Source of the DNA: CAZEJK01 sp964512045
GTDB lineage: Bacteria; Acidobacteriota; Thermoanaerobaculia; Thermoanaerobaculales; Sulfomarinibacteraceae
Reading direction: 5' to 3'
Assembly (NCBI GenBank): GCA_964512045.1
Contig: CAZEJK010000018.1
Location: 1-41,692 of the forward strand
DNA: 41,692 nucleotides
Shown: positions 26,401 to 32,872 of the stretch, in pieces
Position numbering within the stretch: the stretch's first letter is position 1
How the letters are laid out: every line of letters starts with the position of its first letter
Translations under genes and position numbers: made by a program
The notes under the pieces: model-generated
Databases searched by the model: none
What the model saw: the letters and a program-made list of their open reading frames with translations, nothing else
Told to the model about the DNA's origin: nothing

Positions 26401-29400
26401 CCGTGGGCGGATCGCTCAGCGCGGCCGATCCGATCCGCGCCGATCGCATGGTGCTCGAGCGGGGGACCCTGCACGAAGCCGACGTGACGGGCGTAGGGGA
26501 CGTGGAGGTCATCGACGGCACGGTGACGGTGCCACAGACGTTCCGAGCTCCGGTCACTGTCATGCAGTCGCTGGCGGCACAGCACCTGACGATGCCAACG
26601 ATGACCGTCGAGCCGGGGGCATCCGTGAGCTGGTACGAGCCGTACGGGGAGTATGTGCCAGCACGCTTGCAGCTGCACGTCGCCGGCACTCTGGAGGTCG
26701 GCGACGGCGCGTCGATCGACGTCTCTGCACTCGGCTTCAGCTGCCCGGATGGGCCGCCGGGAGTGGAGGCGGGGATCAACGCCGGCGGCTCCCACATCGG
26801 TCGTGGTGGCTCGGCGGAGACCAGCTGGTCGTCGGTCGGCGAGGCGTACGGCAGCGTCACGCGTCCGCTGGAGCCAGGGGCCGCCGGGATCGGGAGCTAC
26901 TGGGAGTGCGGGTTCCGTGGCGGTGGCGCTGTGCGCATCGTTGCCGAGGATCTGATGCTGAACGGCACGGTGCGAGCCGACGGGGACGGCGACATCTCGG
27001 CCTACGATCCGGACCCGTCGGGCGCCGGCGGCTCCGTTTGGGTGACCGCCCCGGGCGGCGTGACCGGGAGCGGCTCGATCTCGGCGCGAGGCGGGGACAT
27101 CGACTGGGACGGGTACGCCGGCGGCGGCGGCGCGATCGCCATCGACGGCGAGGTGGCGCCGACCGTTCAGCTGGATGCGGGCGGAGGCAACGGCAGCGCG
27201 GATCCTGGAGCTGCGGGCTCGATCGTGATCCGCTCGTCCGGCCGCCCTGACCTGGTGGTTCGGGAGACGGGCAGCTCCACATGGAGCCGCCCGGCGACCG
27301 TGCTGCCGAGGCTCGGCATGGGGGTGGCACAGGATGGCAGCGGCGGGCTGACGCTCGTGACCGACCGCGCTGACGTCGTTCCCGAGTGGTTCGTCGGGCA
27401 TTGGGTGGCCGTGGTGGACGGCGACTCCGGCGACAGCGAGGGCGTGTGGCAGATCAGCGCCGTCAGCGATCAGACGCTGACTCTTGACCCTGCCGGCGGT
27501 CCTGCTCCGGAGCTGGACCCTGGCGACCGTTGGGAAGGGCTGTACCGGTTCGACTCGGTCGAGGTCTCGGGTGGTGCGTGGCTTCTCCCCGGCGATCGGA
27601 TCGATGCCGGCACGACGAGCGGACCGATCGAGGCGCACAACGTCGCCAAGCCGGAGGTGGATCTCGACGGTCTCTCGGTGCGAGCCCACGACGGCGCGTT
27701 CTGGCTCGAGGCGCTGCCTGGCGCGATCGTCGACGCCGACGGGATCGTCGAGGCGACCGTGCTCGTGGCGCCCTGGAGCGCAGAGCTCAACGTGGCGGCC
27801 GATGGCTCGTTCGCGCCGGTCGTGTTGCAGGGGGCAGCGGGAGCGCTCGTCGAGCTGCACGTCGCGGACGGTCATCTCCTCCCGTTCGAGCGCGAGGTCG
27901 CGGTCGGGACCTTGCCCGTGAACGAGGGCTCGCCGGTGGTCGATCTCGCCGCGGTGCGTCTCGAGGGCTGGGCGGACGCGGCGCGGCTGATCGGAGATCC
28001 CGGCGCTGTGACCGATCCCAGCCCGCCGATCCAGCTCGAGGTCACGAACCTGACGGCAGGCGGTAGCTGGAGCGGGGCCGTGGCCGCCGACGGCTCATTC
28101 GAGATCGCGGTGGTGGCCGAGACCTCCGATCAGCTCGAGCTGGCGGCGACCGACTCGCATCCAGACCCGTCGACGGGCTCGGTGACGTTCCGGCCTCCTG
28201 ATGATCCGCCCGCGGTGGACCCGGGACGCGTCGGCGTTGGCGCGCACGATCGGAGGTTCTGGGCGTGGGGCGCCAGCGGCGCGGTGCGCGACGATGTCCA
28301 GCTGGCCTCGGCGTGGATCGAGGCGGGCGCCACCCCAGTCGATCTGAGCGTCGCAGCGGACGGCTCCTTCGTCGAGGTCGAGGTTCCGGGAGGCTCCGGT
28401 GACATCCTCGAGCTCGTGGCGCGCGACATGGCCGGTCAGGAGGGCAGCGGGCTGCTTCCGCCGCTGCCGGCCAACGATGCTCCGCCGCTGATCGATCCCG
28501 ACAAGCTGGCCAGCGGCTTCGACGTGTACGGAGCGCTCGTCGTGCGAAGCCAAGGGTTCGGCGCACCGATCACCAGCTCGGACGGCGTCTGGGCTGTGCG
28601 CCTGGAGAACCGCACGACGCCGGGGTTCGGCCCGTACGTTGCGACGGTGACCGACGCCGGATGGCAGGACGCGTACTCCTTTACCCCGACGGCGGTGGAC
28701 GGGGTGGCGGGCGACGAGATCGTGCTGGTGGTCGAGGATGCGCATCCCGAGTGGCTGGCGGCGGAGGTCGTGGCGGCCACGATGACCGAGCGGCCCGGTG
28801 CGCCGGAGGTGCTCCTCGGACAGGGTGATCTGGTGGCCGGAGCGGACGGCTGGTGGTTGCAGATCCCGGCCGGCGCCGTGTCGGATCCGGAAGGCCACGA
28901 TCCGCTGACGCTGCGGGCGCGGGTCTGGCGAGACAGCTCGGGAACGTGGCAGGAGGTCGCGACGTCCTCGACAACGCTCGCCTCGGGCGAGGCGACGTCC
29001 GTGCTGGTTGCCGATGATGCCGTGGGTGCTGAGGGAGATCTGGTGGTGGTCTCGGTGACCGACAGCGACCCGCTGGCGGCACGGAGCACGAGCGTCCGCG
29101 TGGGGATCTTGACGACCTCCGGGCTCGCCGTGGATCCGGATCGGTTCAGTCTCGACCAGAGCCAGTGCCAGCCGGTGCTGGTGGCCGGGGCCGACGCGGT
29201 GACGACTGACAGCGGACCGGTCGAGATCCTCGTGACCGTGACAAGCCCCTCGGGCGACGTGGCGTACTGGACGAGCCCGTGGATCGAGCTCGAGCCTGGC
29301 GCCCCGTTCACGGTCGAGCTGGCCGCCGTGGAGCCCGGCTCACAGGTTGTCGTGCGTGCCGATGACGCGGCCGGAGCTTCGACGACGTCGGTAGTGAGCT

Positions 29401-32018
29401 CTGCTCCCGTGGCGCCGCCCGATGTGGACCCGGTGCGGATCTCGCGGACGTTCGCGGACACGGAGACCCGCATCTCGGTGTCGCCGATCGCGATCACGGC
29501 TCGGACCTCGACGGTGCGCCTGGAGCTGCACAACCTCGACGCCGGCCTGGTGGTTTTGGTGAGCGATCCGTGCAGCGGCCTCGCGGTGGCCACCGTAAGC
29601 AGCACGCCGGGAGACCAGCTGGGGCTGATCGCCTGCAACGGCTCTGAGCCAGAGGACGAGGTGTGTGGGGACGTTGTCGACCTGGGCACCGTGGGCCAGG
29701 AGTACGCGGCGCTTGATCTCGATGACGCCGGGGTGGTCGATCTGTGGCGGGTGGGGCCGACGGTGTCGGTGCACACCACCGATGGCGAGCTGCGGGTGGT
29801 CTCCCTCGACGCTCCCTGGCAGCCCGAGGTGCTGTCGTGGCGGGCGCCGGTGGGCAGTGGTGTGACGGCCGGCGCCGTGGCCCGCTCGGCCGAGGCGCTG
29901 ACCTACACGGACGGTGACCAGCTGGTGCGCTGGAGCGCCGCGACGTGGTCGGTGACGGACGCGGTGCAGCCGCTCGGGCCCGGAGTGACGATCGCTGCCA
30001 CGCTGGTGGACCGGAGCCGTGTGGTGACGGCCGGCGCGGCTCCGGAAGGGATCTGGTTCGCGGTCACGGCGCTCGACGGCAGCGGCGCGCCGTGCCGGAC
30101 GTCGGCGCCGTACCTGCTCCCCGACACTGCGGGCGCCGCAGCGCGTGCGCTGGCGCCGCTGCCGAACCACACCGTCGGTGTGGTCACCGATTCGCTCGGC
30201 ATCGTGCAGGTCGACGTGGCCGATCCGATGTCGCCGCAGCCGGGATGGGACGATGTACCGCTCGACCAGCTCCCCGAGGATCTGGTGCGGGCCGAGGTGG
30301 AGGACGACTTCGTGACCGTGTGGGGCGCCGGCGGGGAGGTTGTCGCGTACCGGCTGCACGGCGCCGGTGAGACGGCATCGAGCCCCGCGGTTCCGGCGGT
30401 GGACTGGAGCGATCCGGATGGCGCGGATGTCTCGGCGTTCACGGTGGCGCACCCATCACGGGTTGTCGGCCGAGCCTCGGGCGAGCTGACGCTCGAGTGG
30501 AGCTCCGGGCGAACGGTCACGCTTCCAGACAGCCCGGTGCTGGCTCTGACGGAGGCGCACCGGAGTGTGTTCGCTGCGACGCCGTCAGGGATCTGGCACC
30601 TGCTGCTCGAGGGTGAGACCGACGGTGGCGGCGAGGTCCACACCACGCAGATGCGATGGCGCGGCAGCACGGTGTGGATGGAGCCGAGCGCGGTGTCCGT
30701 GTCGCCGACCGGGACCCAGCTGTCGTTTTACGGCGAAGGCGTCAACGGCGCCGGAGGGACCGAGCACCTCCAGCACGATCAGATCGTTGACGACCCGTGG
30801 GCGCCGTTGACCTGGGACCTGGCGCAGCACTCCGGCGAGCTGACCGACGTGGTGTGGGACTCGATGATCGTGTTCGATCTCGAGCGCAGGATGTACGACT
30901 GGGTCCAGGCCACTGCGGAGCTGGATGGGCCCGCGTACCCCGACACGGAGTGCGTGCCGCATTCGGCCAGCTGCGCGGCCGATCTGCTGGCGGTGGGCCG
31001 GAGCTGGCGGGCGATGGCCTACAGCGGTGGCGACACCGTGTCGATCCGGCGGGTCGTCGCCGGCGAGTGGCAGTGGGCAGAGGTCAGTGCTCCGGGGATC
31101 CGGGCGGTGCACGCGAGCGCGGACGGCTCGAGGCTATGGGTCGCCGCCGATGAGGTCCATCTGGTGGATCCAGTGAGCCTCTGGGTGGACAGCGCCTCGC
31201 CGTTCCCGGGCGTCGGCTGCGCCGATGTCCTGCCCGTCGACGGCGCGGTGACGCTGGTGGCGGCCCGGACGAGCATGCCGGTGGTGGCCGTGGTCGATGC
31301 GCTGGACGCGTCGATCATCACGTGGCCGACGGAGCTGCCGGTGGAGGGCGGAGCGGTGGTGGATCTCGAGGTCGACGACGACGGCGACCCGTGGCTGCTG
31401 CTGTCCGAGCCGAACCAGCTGGTGGAGCTGGACGCGAGCCAGCTGCCCGGCGTGGCGGTGGCGTGGTCGTTCGATCTGGACTCGTGGACACAGGTGCTGG
31501 ATCTCGAGCTCGGCACACCCGGCGCCAGCTGGATCGACGCCGCTGTGCCGATGACCTTCGTGCTGGAGCTGGGAGAGGAGGGGGCCGTGAGCATCGTCGC
31601 GCGGCCGCAGGCGGGCGAGCCGGAGCCGGCCGCACAGGTTCGAGTGCCCGAGTCGGCCACCAACTTCTGGGTCGGCGAGTGCCCGGACGGCGAGCTCCAG
31701 GTGGTGGTGGCGGCCGGTGCGGCGGGTCTCCGGTACTCGAGCGCACCGCTTCCCGCCGATACGTGGTGGGGCGAGACGTGGACGGCGGATGTGGGCGATG
31801 CCAGGGCGCTGGCGTTCGCGCCCGAGCCGTTCGCTGCGGGCGACGAGATTCCGGAGGGGTGTGCGGCGACGGCGCTCTCGATCGGGACGAAGGACAGCGT
31901 GCCGGGCTGTGAGGCGCAGCTGTACGTCCTGTCGGAGTCGGGCGCTCACGCCGTGCCGTTCGGGGTCTGTGGGTGTGCGGCGCCGGCCGCGCGGTGGCAC
32001 GATGGGGAGGAGCGATGA
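14487..32018 (+). CDS. Giant secreted multidomain protein (5843 aa)
   Basis: One uninterrupted frame. A signal peptide with hydrophobic core VCLGLLVLLLVG ends at ARA|AE (residue 37); GTG 14535 is an alternative start giving a more compact signal. Approximate order: beta-rich region (40-520); helical segment (527-660); many carboxypeptidase-regulatory-like beta sandwiches (950-2165, repeated V-x-G-T/R-V ... G-x-Y/F motifs); two Big_5-like domains (SPAPGAESVARTAEVRITFSEP, from 2182); Ig/cadherin-like domains (to 2890); three glycine-rich beta-solenoid segments (about 2890-3190, 3650-3870, 3990-4250) separated by Ig-like and duplicated linker domains; beta-sandwich repeats with V-A-A-D-G-S-F (4390-4870); and a probable beta-propeller (5050-5843). 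No enzyme motif, membrane anchor or sorting signal is seen. A role in surface structure, adhesion or binding is inferred only from architecture. Confidence 0.93.
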   Translation: MGSASRNLLEHCSVHSVLRPVVCLGLLVLLLVGAARAAEPIVTGVLEVRGHQLTLVDGDADQVVDVGERATIRTCYAGVCGGETEAADGLRVVGELSGPELPEAVQLSTAPGGTFLLPSFQQEGAYSLANLRLVNGAGTVLADCDPPLAMVQVHQIVVTSTSVSALTLEDLRARGIALSQESFSAFSFAVGFAFGSETVSLELPVLYEPGGIVTPLAEGSVNVDGLPPDVRDTVDRWTPPSIAPFALELTEEASLSWQEEQAEPLQFPLLGAIVLPGTVSFLHQFVDAQLIVANGAPPGSEVVLADLAASLRLPSGGVLRLVGSAPAVAPGQAAPVLGAGSASLLGPGEQGMASWTVEGLVPGTHTLQMAIAGAIQRPGRDPYAVVSQAQAAVDVVDARFHLTFSHPEVVREGSEYGLYVTVSNLSPVPQNLVSVALHPDRLAGAHPADPADDLIRTIDTLTPGDSTTLEYRLVAEVTGEVVAATFASSGASGSIELIAGVGELGIPLSPASLRLPRFSERMGEPYLSSNALHDAAMRFLGLAYSLAVAPAGMAPDGLPHVTPADVTRRAVELAWAGQRTFLGADTLSSLELLLLDLLGHRAHLPELDTLRRRTEAGLALESALGELLRIEQDANSLSAAELVDHLAATTAHSPGFVTALLAPPAGATGPVLEIRRGTADGVTYLAYPPGGADAPLRSLPHGGVLELARTAGSSTSATMAVVGHVTEADRLSVCVHNQTGAQSSGRLLALAPGADGALRRIDAGQLELPAHTAWCVEVGATVPSAELQLVDLLTGAPVDGVSLGIGTVPRPPFRLLGARQDFQMGARGVNHQPNRYGQGAGYLFNRPPDPTSLTSEAFVVESLFDGLDTGGQPAQLATVATGEAVFVQESEDVVAVRFDRPISPLVDPADGTLVASHRHSVDTVGIVDDLGEALEPVVPPLGCETEPLHTGGLVAGQVLRGSGAPVDGATVMLLRQRRIPSPMLDRWVLDRVATAVTGTDGRYGFQFIEEPHPDPKVDDPFLLRAVVPPGPDPELEPGQTQEVTASIRMLNRVARINIALLGRGTVTGRLLWADSGEPVSDGTITVTSGLFAESFTTGADAGGEFVVRGAPVGPLTVAGRDSAGHVAWASTAIDSPGDTADVTLRLTRTSSGTGTIVARVVARMEDGGELAPVADADVAVASDGVVVASTTTDPYGQAVLRQIPAGQVTVQAAQWAVSRTPALVDLSLAPGESRTVELVLAGSDLRSVVGSVVVEDPISGAQGPVAGAPVLIPGPGVSTYSRDDGSYRIEGVPVQGAGEAPYTVHAISQELGLEGRVALPPVLESSPDVITAQPIVLEPATGGIDGVVLDPYGRPAGGIELTAWRDGAPYLELASQADGTFAIDHARAGEWKLYGHHEDGLADGYIGWIGSATTQVVAGHRPFVTVRLVGAGVLDLSVSSSDGTPLPSQVFIRPTVYSSTARKVCVRGSWDELSTDPSGRLSLNLPVGTVAITVFNPFHGVRELSASIDWAGEVETVEVVFAPAASVTGTVVDVDGVTPVPGATVELTDESLAPRTLTTNALGQFTFDLVPRGSVRVTAAADIDGVERVGVAQGRIGPGVASLDLTVRLKARGSVRGRVVSSDGSGTTPVPHAQVYVAEQSFPNRRLPAPGAWLTADADGVYQVGGVVAGPVRVVARDPVQPSRQGTTHGTVTADWQVVELPDIVLTTDVAHLEVTVRDPSTGAPLPDCQLTVRGSEGEAYAVSDSQGIGRIEALALGTWDVTAFHAPTGRTGRVRGIQLNEAHVVVEVTVYVDQRGEVSGTLWDDPGLVSPVVGGSVRLSGTTASGPMAAITTTSADPAGAFELLGVPAGSYSVVAAAPGSPRRARTTVELTDTAPVATLDLVLEPVDDVHVRVLERLSSGLSEVEPGPGELSVRLLQGDQGAPVYDVTLTTPEVPPPGHLYRFREVLTGRSASLAVQELVDEQRSQGVAITDWSAPGVDGAGTASDPLRLVLGPKGIVRVWVHGSSGEPVAEASVSVRSSGGGTFPSVTGGDGSVTFTAVPAGDLTATATASGSGLAGAASGVLTYDDEVVEMTVTLAPAVAAHGLVLLPPPGDLPGAGTTEPAAGAIVSLRDSDGASHTTVTDAAGLWQLDALAEGPCTVTARTADGAGIGSTSGTLAGPHGADTELPTILLDGSPPRVVAISPAPGAESVARTAEVRITFSEPLAPGVLPSGAASSPHFQLTSAEGAPLGMWDWAGDASGRPVVRFTPSAPYASTTTYALTVTGIRDRVDRPMASDPVGSSFTTTDSLGPVILTTAPPLERPVPDATTLRLEFNEAVVATAEQLDGDGVGDAATVSWAQSDGAGGWVWQPLPVTLALTVSDTAMLVDPVAGLELTDDTLLRRIVVSGLTDAASNQMEPDERLFRMRDSNPPVIDELPPPPEAPDGALTPGMTVTLTPSVSGLDQVPEVDPPGGDLDRVEYFLDDPDQAGGGATPVLVATEPPYAFTLVAPSPEGSTPRPLPVWARAVDTSENVSETARCDLEVLPNQPPTVSAVDAAAVAPVPGSCYPGSTVAATVHGLSDPDGSSVAVAVSLWRVGGGAPLDTAADLAVDRPVSGGWAALAPPVVQVTVPPDEPAGAQLEVRAIVRDRHGAAAEAVSAPLEVVADTDPPVISGLLARRLGEASSRRFVIGDRLLIELRAEDRETAVDTVTVAFDPPDLLPSPQAPALVAGTLYRTAELTVPHDGLTDDVTVMVTATATDAGGAAATAQLEIVLGPEPDPSDPTVEWLTPWDGAPWPAEHTAVTGAGGTPLELRLRADDTTGDGSPGTIVAVEIRGPVLGAGGPELAAMPVTAELDPETAGPGSGEYRAVWTVPDGLAAGAALPFEARVVDSGGRSATVPIQMVAELPRAVLEGVQTSVAPDDELLSVGGDPNGPVVLLDGATVSLYPSASGEPRQLRTVVLYAGGPDAPSVLTVPEVTSYAASQPFHPLELEIGSLLGVGAGCRIDVSGRGLLGSSDAGEASWPGVEPSERYAGGSHGGIGGMATVTTWTDPGSLRLAGGVSDSVHEPRLPGAGGGGAGSSAGSTGGGVVVVDALHATVRVAGAVRADGAGSTAAGAGAGGSLQVTAGRLVVSGELSASGGTSDRPRYGDGGGGRVAARVHELVGSAAALAARVAADGGSDSDSLAGAGTVLVQPLDEHGAPAATPTLWIAASAPGATLMPSLGNGEVAAVDGDAATVTVTAPGARGSVVGDTVVVRDGDGASVAELRVTAQTPIAGDEIRLDVVATPAALQEIADRLVAGETLSARAEHRYEAVLVTGSARVGFADDLVIGALADPAPSVNDRTAIDLGSNARVRLRGEAPQLAFDDDTTPAGEVSPGQTLDVHWSASDRLGVARTEERWSAPVTSDRVRWLGESQPVEVVIEPDRGHVTLPLDVALGPLESTVRSFGIDSGETVLSRVWQVVADSTSPQLELTLQPEAAGAIYRAGDVVEIVAAATDAVGVVEVTLAIDGGPPIVSGLETLTTQWSVPPVEQITQIEIVATASDAAGNTATRTRVVTVEPLDGRPLVQFVCPTSGARLPAGWDGLTLRLSATADEGLDRVELFAGDAVDPFFTEWPSGTSVTFTTPPQLVPTAAGPYVVRAVVTDSVGYTHEAALSAEVVEAVELTTGGTPDWGALESSAVWVRESVELAAPRAVGELIVVDGGVLSHPPVAPGAQQGVELIVSGTVYLGCGASIDVSERGYAENTTAPGALLPPHGERGAHLAGAEGTTFGALAAPREPGGGSRPPVGISGGAGGGVVRISAETIRLETSATIDASEAAAAYRGAGGSIWLSAEGPISGPGAIRGGWGGAVALEASWVDPALLERAAGVVFVRSPVSESRGDLLVRTSLRLPSVGGGVAASGSAGATLVTDRAELPQWLVGEWIEVHDGATDGLEGRYEIVDVDGGAMTLRAGDAGSPQLTPGDRWQRVLNVRQLVLGKAAAPAVGGSLSAADPIRADRMVLERGTLHEADVTGVGDVEVIDGTVTVPQTFRAPVTVMQSLAAQHLTMPTMTVEPGASVSWYEPYGEYVPARLQLHVAGTLEVGDGASIDVSALGFSCPDGPPGVEAGINAGGSHIGRGGSAETSWSSVGEAYGSVTRPLEPGAAGIGSYWECGFRGGGAVRIVAEDLMLNGTVRADGDGDISAYDPDPSGAGGSVWVTAPGGVTGSGSISARGGDIDWDGYAGGGGAIAIDGEVAPTVQLDAGGGNGSADPGAAGSIVIRSSGRPDLVVRETGSSTWSRPATVLPRLGMGVAQDGSGGLTLVTDRADVVPEWFVGHWVAVVDGDSGDSEGVWQISAVSDQTLTLDPAGGPAPELDPGDRWEGLYRFDSVEVSGGAWLLPGDRIDAGTTSGPIEAHNVAKPEVDLDGLSVRAHDGAFWLEALPGAIVDADGIVEATVLVAPWSAELNVAADGSFAPVVLQGAAGALVELHVADGHLLPFEREVAVGTLPVNEGSPVVDLAAVRLEGWADAARLIGDPGAVTDPSPPIQLEVTNLTAGGSWSGAVAADGSFEIAVVAETSDQLELAATDSHPDPSTGSVTFRPPDDPPAVDPGRVGVGAHDRRFWAWGASGAVRDDVQLASAWIEAGATPVDLSVAADGSFVEVEVPGGSGDILELVARDMAGQEGSGLLPPLPANDAPPLIDPDKLASGFDVYGALVVRSQGFGAPITSSDGVWAVRLENRTTPGFGPYVATVTDAGWQDAYSFTPTAVDGVAGDEIVLVVEDAHPEWLAAEVVAATMTERPGAPEVLLGQGDLVAGADGWWLQIPAGAVSDPEGHDPLTLRARVWRDSSGTWQEVATSSTTLASGEATSVLVADDAVGAEGDLVVVSVTDSDPLAARSTSVRVGILTTSGLAVDPDRFSLDQSQCQPVLVAGADAVTTDSGPVEILVTVTSPSGDVAYWTSPWIELEPGAPFTVELAAVEPGSQVVVRADDAAGASTTSVVSSAPVAPPDVDPVRISRTFADTETRISVSPIAITARTSTVRLELHNLDAGLVVLVSDPCSGLAVATVSSTPGDQLGLIACNGSEPEDEVCGDVVDLGTVGQEYAALDLDDAGVVDLWRVGPTVSVHTTDGELRVVSLDAPWQPEVLSWRAPVGSGVTAGAVARSAEALTYTDGDQLVRWSAATWSVTDAVQPLGPGVTIAATLVDRSRVVTAGAAPEGIWFAVTALDGSGAPCRTSAPYLLPDTAGAAARALAPLPNHTVGVVTDSLGIVQVDVADPMSPQPGWDDVPLDQLPEDLVRAEVEDDFVTVWGAGGEVVAYRLHGAGETASSPAVPAVDWSDPDGADVSAFTVAHPSRVVGRASGELTLEWSSGRTVTLPDSPVLALTEAHRSVFAATPSGIWHLLLEGETDGGGEVHTTQMRWRGSTVWMEPSAVSVSPTGTQLSFYGEGVNGAGGTEHLQHDQIVDDPWAPLTWDLAQHSGELTDVVWDSMIVFDLERRMYDWVQATAELDGPAYPDTECVPHSASCAADLLAVGRSWRAMAYSGGDTVSIRRVVAGEWQWAEVSAPGIRAVHASADGSRLWVAADEVHLVDPVSLWVDSASPFPGVGCADVLPVDGAVTLVAARTSMPVVAVVDALDASIITWPTELPVEGGAVVDLEVDDDGDPWLLLSEPNQLVELDASQLPGVAVAWSFDLDSWTQVLDLELGTPGASWIDAAVPMTFVLELGEEGAVSIVARPQAGEPEPAAQVRVPESATNFWVGECPDGELQVVVAAGAAGLRYSSAPLPADTWWGETWTADVGDARALAFAPEPFAAGDEIPEGCAATALSIGTKDSVPGCEAQLYVLSESGAHAVPFGVCGCAAPAARWHDGEER
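23161..27560 (+). other. Three glycine-rich solenoid segments and duplicated linkers within the giant protein
   Basis: Three regions share the pattern 'G-x-x-I-D-V-S', then G-G-S-H-x-G, then G-G-G-V-V-x-V/I and G-A-G-G-S: about 23400-24040, 25610-26090 and 26680-27240. A linker of about 95 residues beginning near 26160 (TLVTDRAELPQWLVGEWIEV, ending GDRWQRVLNV) is paralogous to one beginning near 27350 (TLVTDRADVVPEWFVGHWVA, ending GDRWEGLYRF). The pattern resembles right-handed beta-helix surface proteins. Confidence 0.6.
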
Positions 32019-32872
32019 ACGGTCGAGGGCTTCGACGGGCAGCTGTGGCAGTGGTGCTGGCGGTGTCGGCGGCGGTGGCCGGCGCCCAGGAGCTGTTCCC
32101 CGAGCCGTTCGCGATCACCCACCAGCTCGTGCACACCCAGGACGGCGCCACGGTGCTCCGCTCGCCGCCGGTGACCGATAGCTACGGTGGGTCGTGGGTG
32201 GTGTCGGAGCGCGAGGACGGCAGCCGGCTGGTGGTGGATCTGGCGCGCCGCGAGCTCACCGAGATCCGGCCGGAGGCGGGGACCTACTGGCGGATCTCGT
32301 TCGACCGGCTCGCCGAGCTGGTGCGTCGGCTGGATCGGGCGGAGCGCGGTCCCCGCGATCTGTCGGCCGCCGAGGCCTCGAGCCCGCCCGATCTCCGCGT
32401 GGTGGAGGCCGAGCACGACGAGCGTGCCGCCCGGACGGTCTCGCCGGTGGTGCACCGTCGCGGCGCTCGGAAGGTCCGGGTGCTCCGAGCGGAGCGGGAG
32501 GTGCTCGAGGCGTGGGTGGACCCGGAGCTGCGGATGACGCCGGAGGCCGTGGCGGCCCTCGGCGAGCTGGAGCGCACGGTGCTCTCCCCCGGCGGCGGTC
32601 CGGCGGCACAGGCGGTGGATGCGGTCCGCCGCTCGTCCGGAGGCTTCGTGCCGGTGGCCACCCGACGTCCGCTGCGGGTCGAGGGCGAGGCCGAGCCGGT
32701 GGGCACGATCGCGGACGTGGCGCTCGAGGTCACGCGGCTGCAGCGGTTTCCGGCCGAGATGGTGACGGTGCCCGACGGTCTGCGCTCCGTGCCCCATCCG
32801 ATGGAGCTGATGGTCGCCCACGCCGAGCGTGAGGCGGAGCTGCGCCGGGCCACCGCGGGGAGTGGCCGGTGA
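32015..32872 (+). CDS. Exported 285-aa protein between two giant genes
   Basis: ATG 32015 overlaps the stop of the giant gene (ATGA) and has a GGGGAGGAG ribosome site just upstream. A signal peptide (basic GRGLRR, then AVAVVLAVSAAVAG) is cleaved about AGA|QE at residue 24. The mature part begins with beta-strand patterns (FAITHQLVHTQDGATVLRS, SRLVVDLARRELTEIRPEAG, TYWRISFDRLAELVRRL) reminiscent of DUF4412-like periplasmic proteins; the rest is charged and helical. It has no membrane segment and no enzyme motif. Its 3' end overlaps the GTG of the next giant (GTGA). Strict coupling on both sides suggests stoichiometric or ordered synthesis with the giants, perhaps as an accessory or export factor; that role is inferred. 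Confidence 0.82.
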   Translation: MNGRGLRRAAVAVVLAVSAAVAGAQELFPEPFAITHQLVHTQDGATVLRSPPVTDSYGGSWVVSEREDGSRLVVDLARRELTEIRPEAGTYWRISFDRLAELVRRLDRAERGPRDLSAAEASSPPDLRVVEAEHDERAARTVSPVVHRRGARKVRVLRAEREVLEAWVDPELRMTPEAVAALGELERTVLSPGGGPAAQAVDAVRRSSGGFVPVATRRPLRVEGEAEPVGTIADVALEVTRLQRFPAEMVTVPDGLRSVPHPMELMVAHAEREAELRRATAGSGR

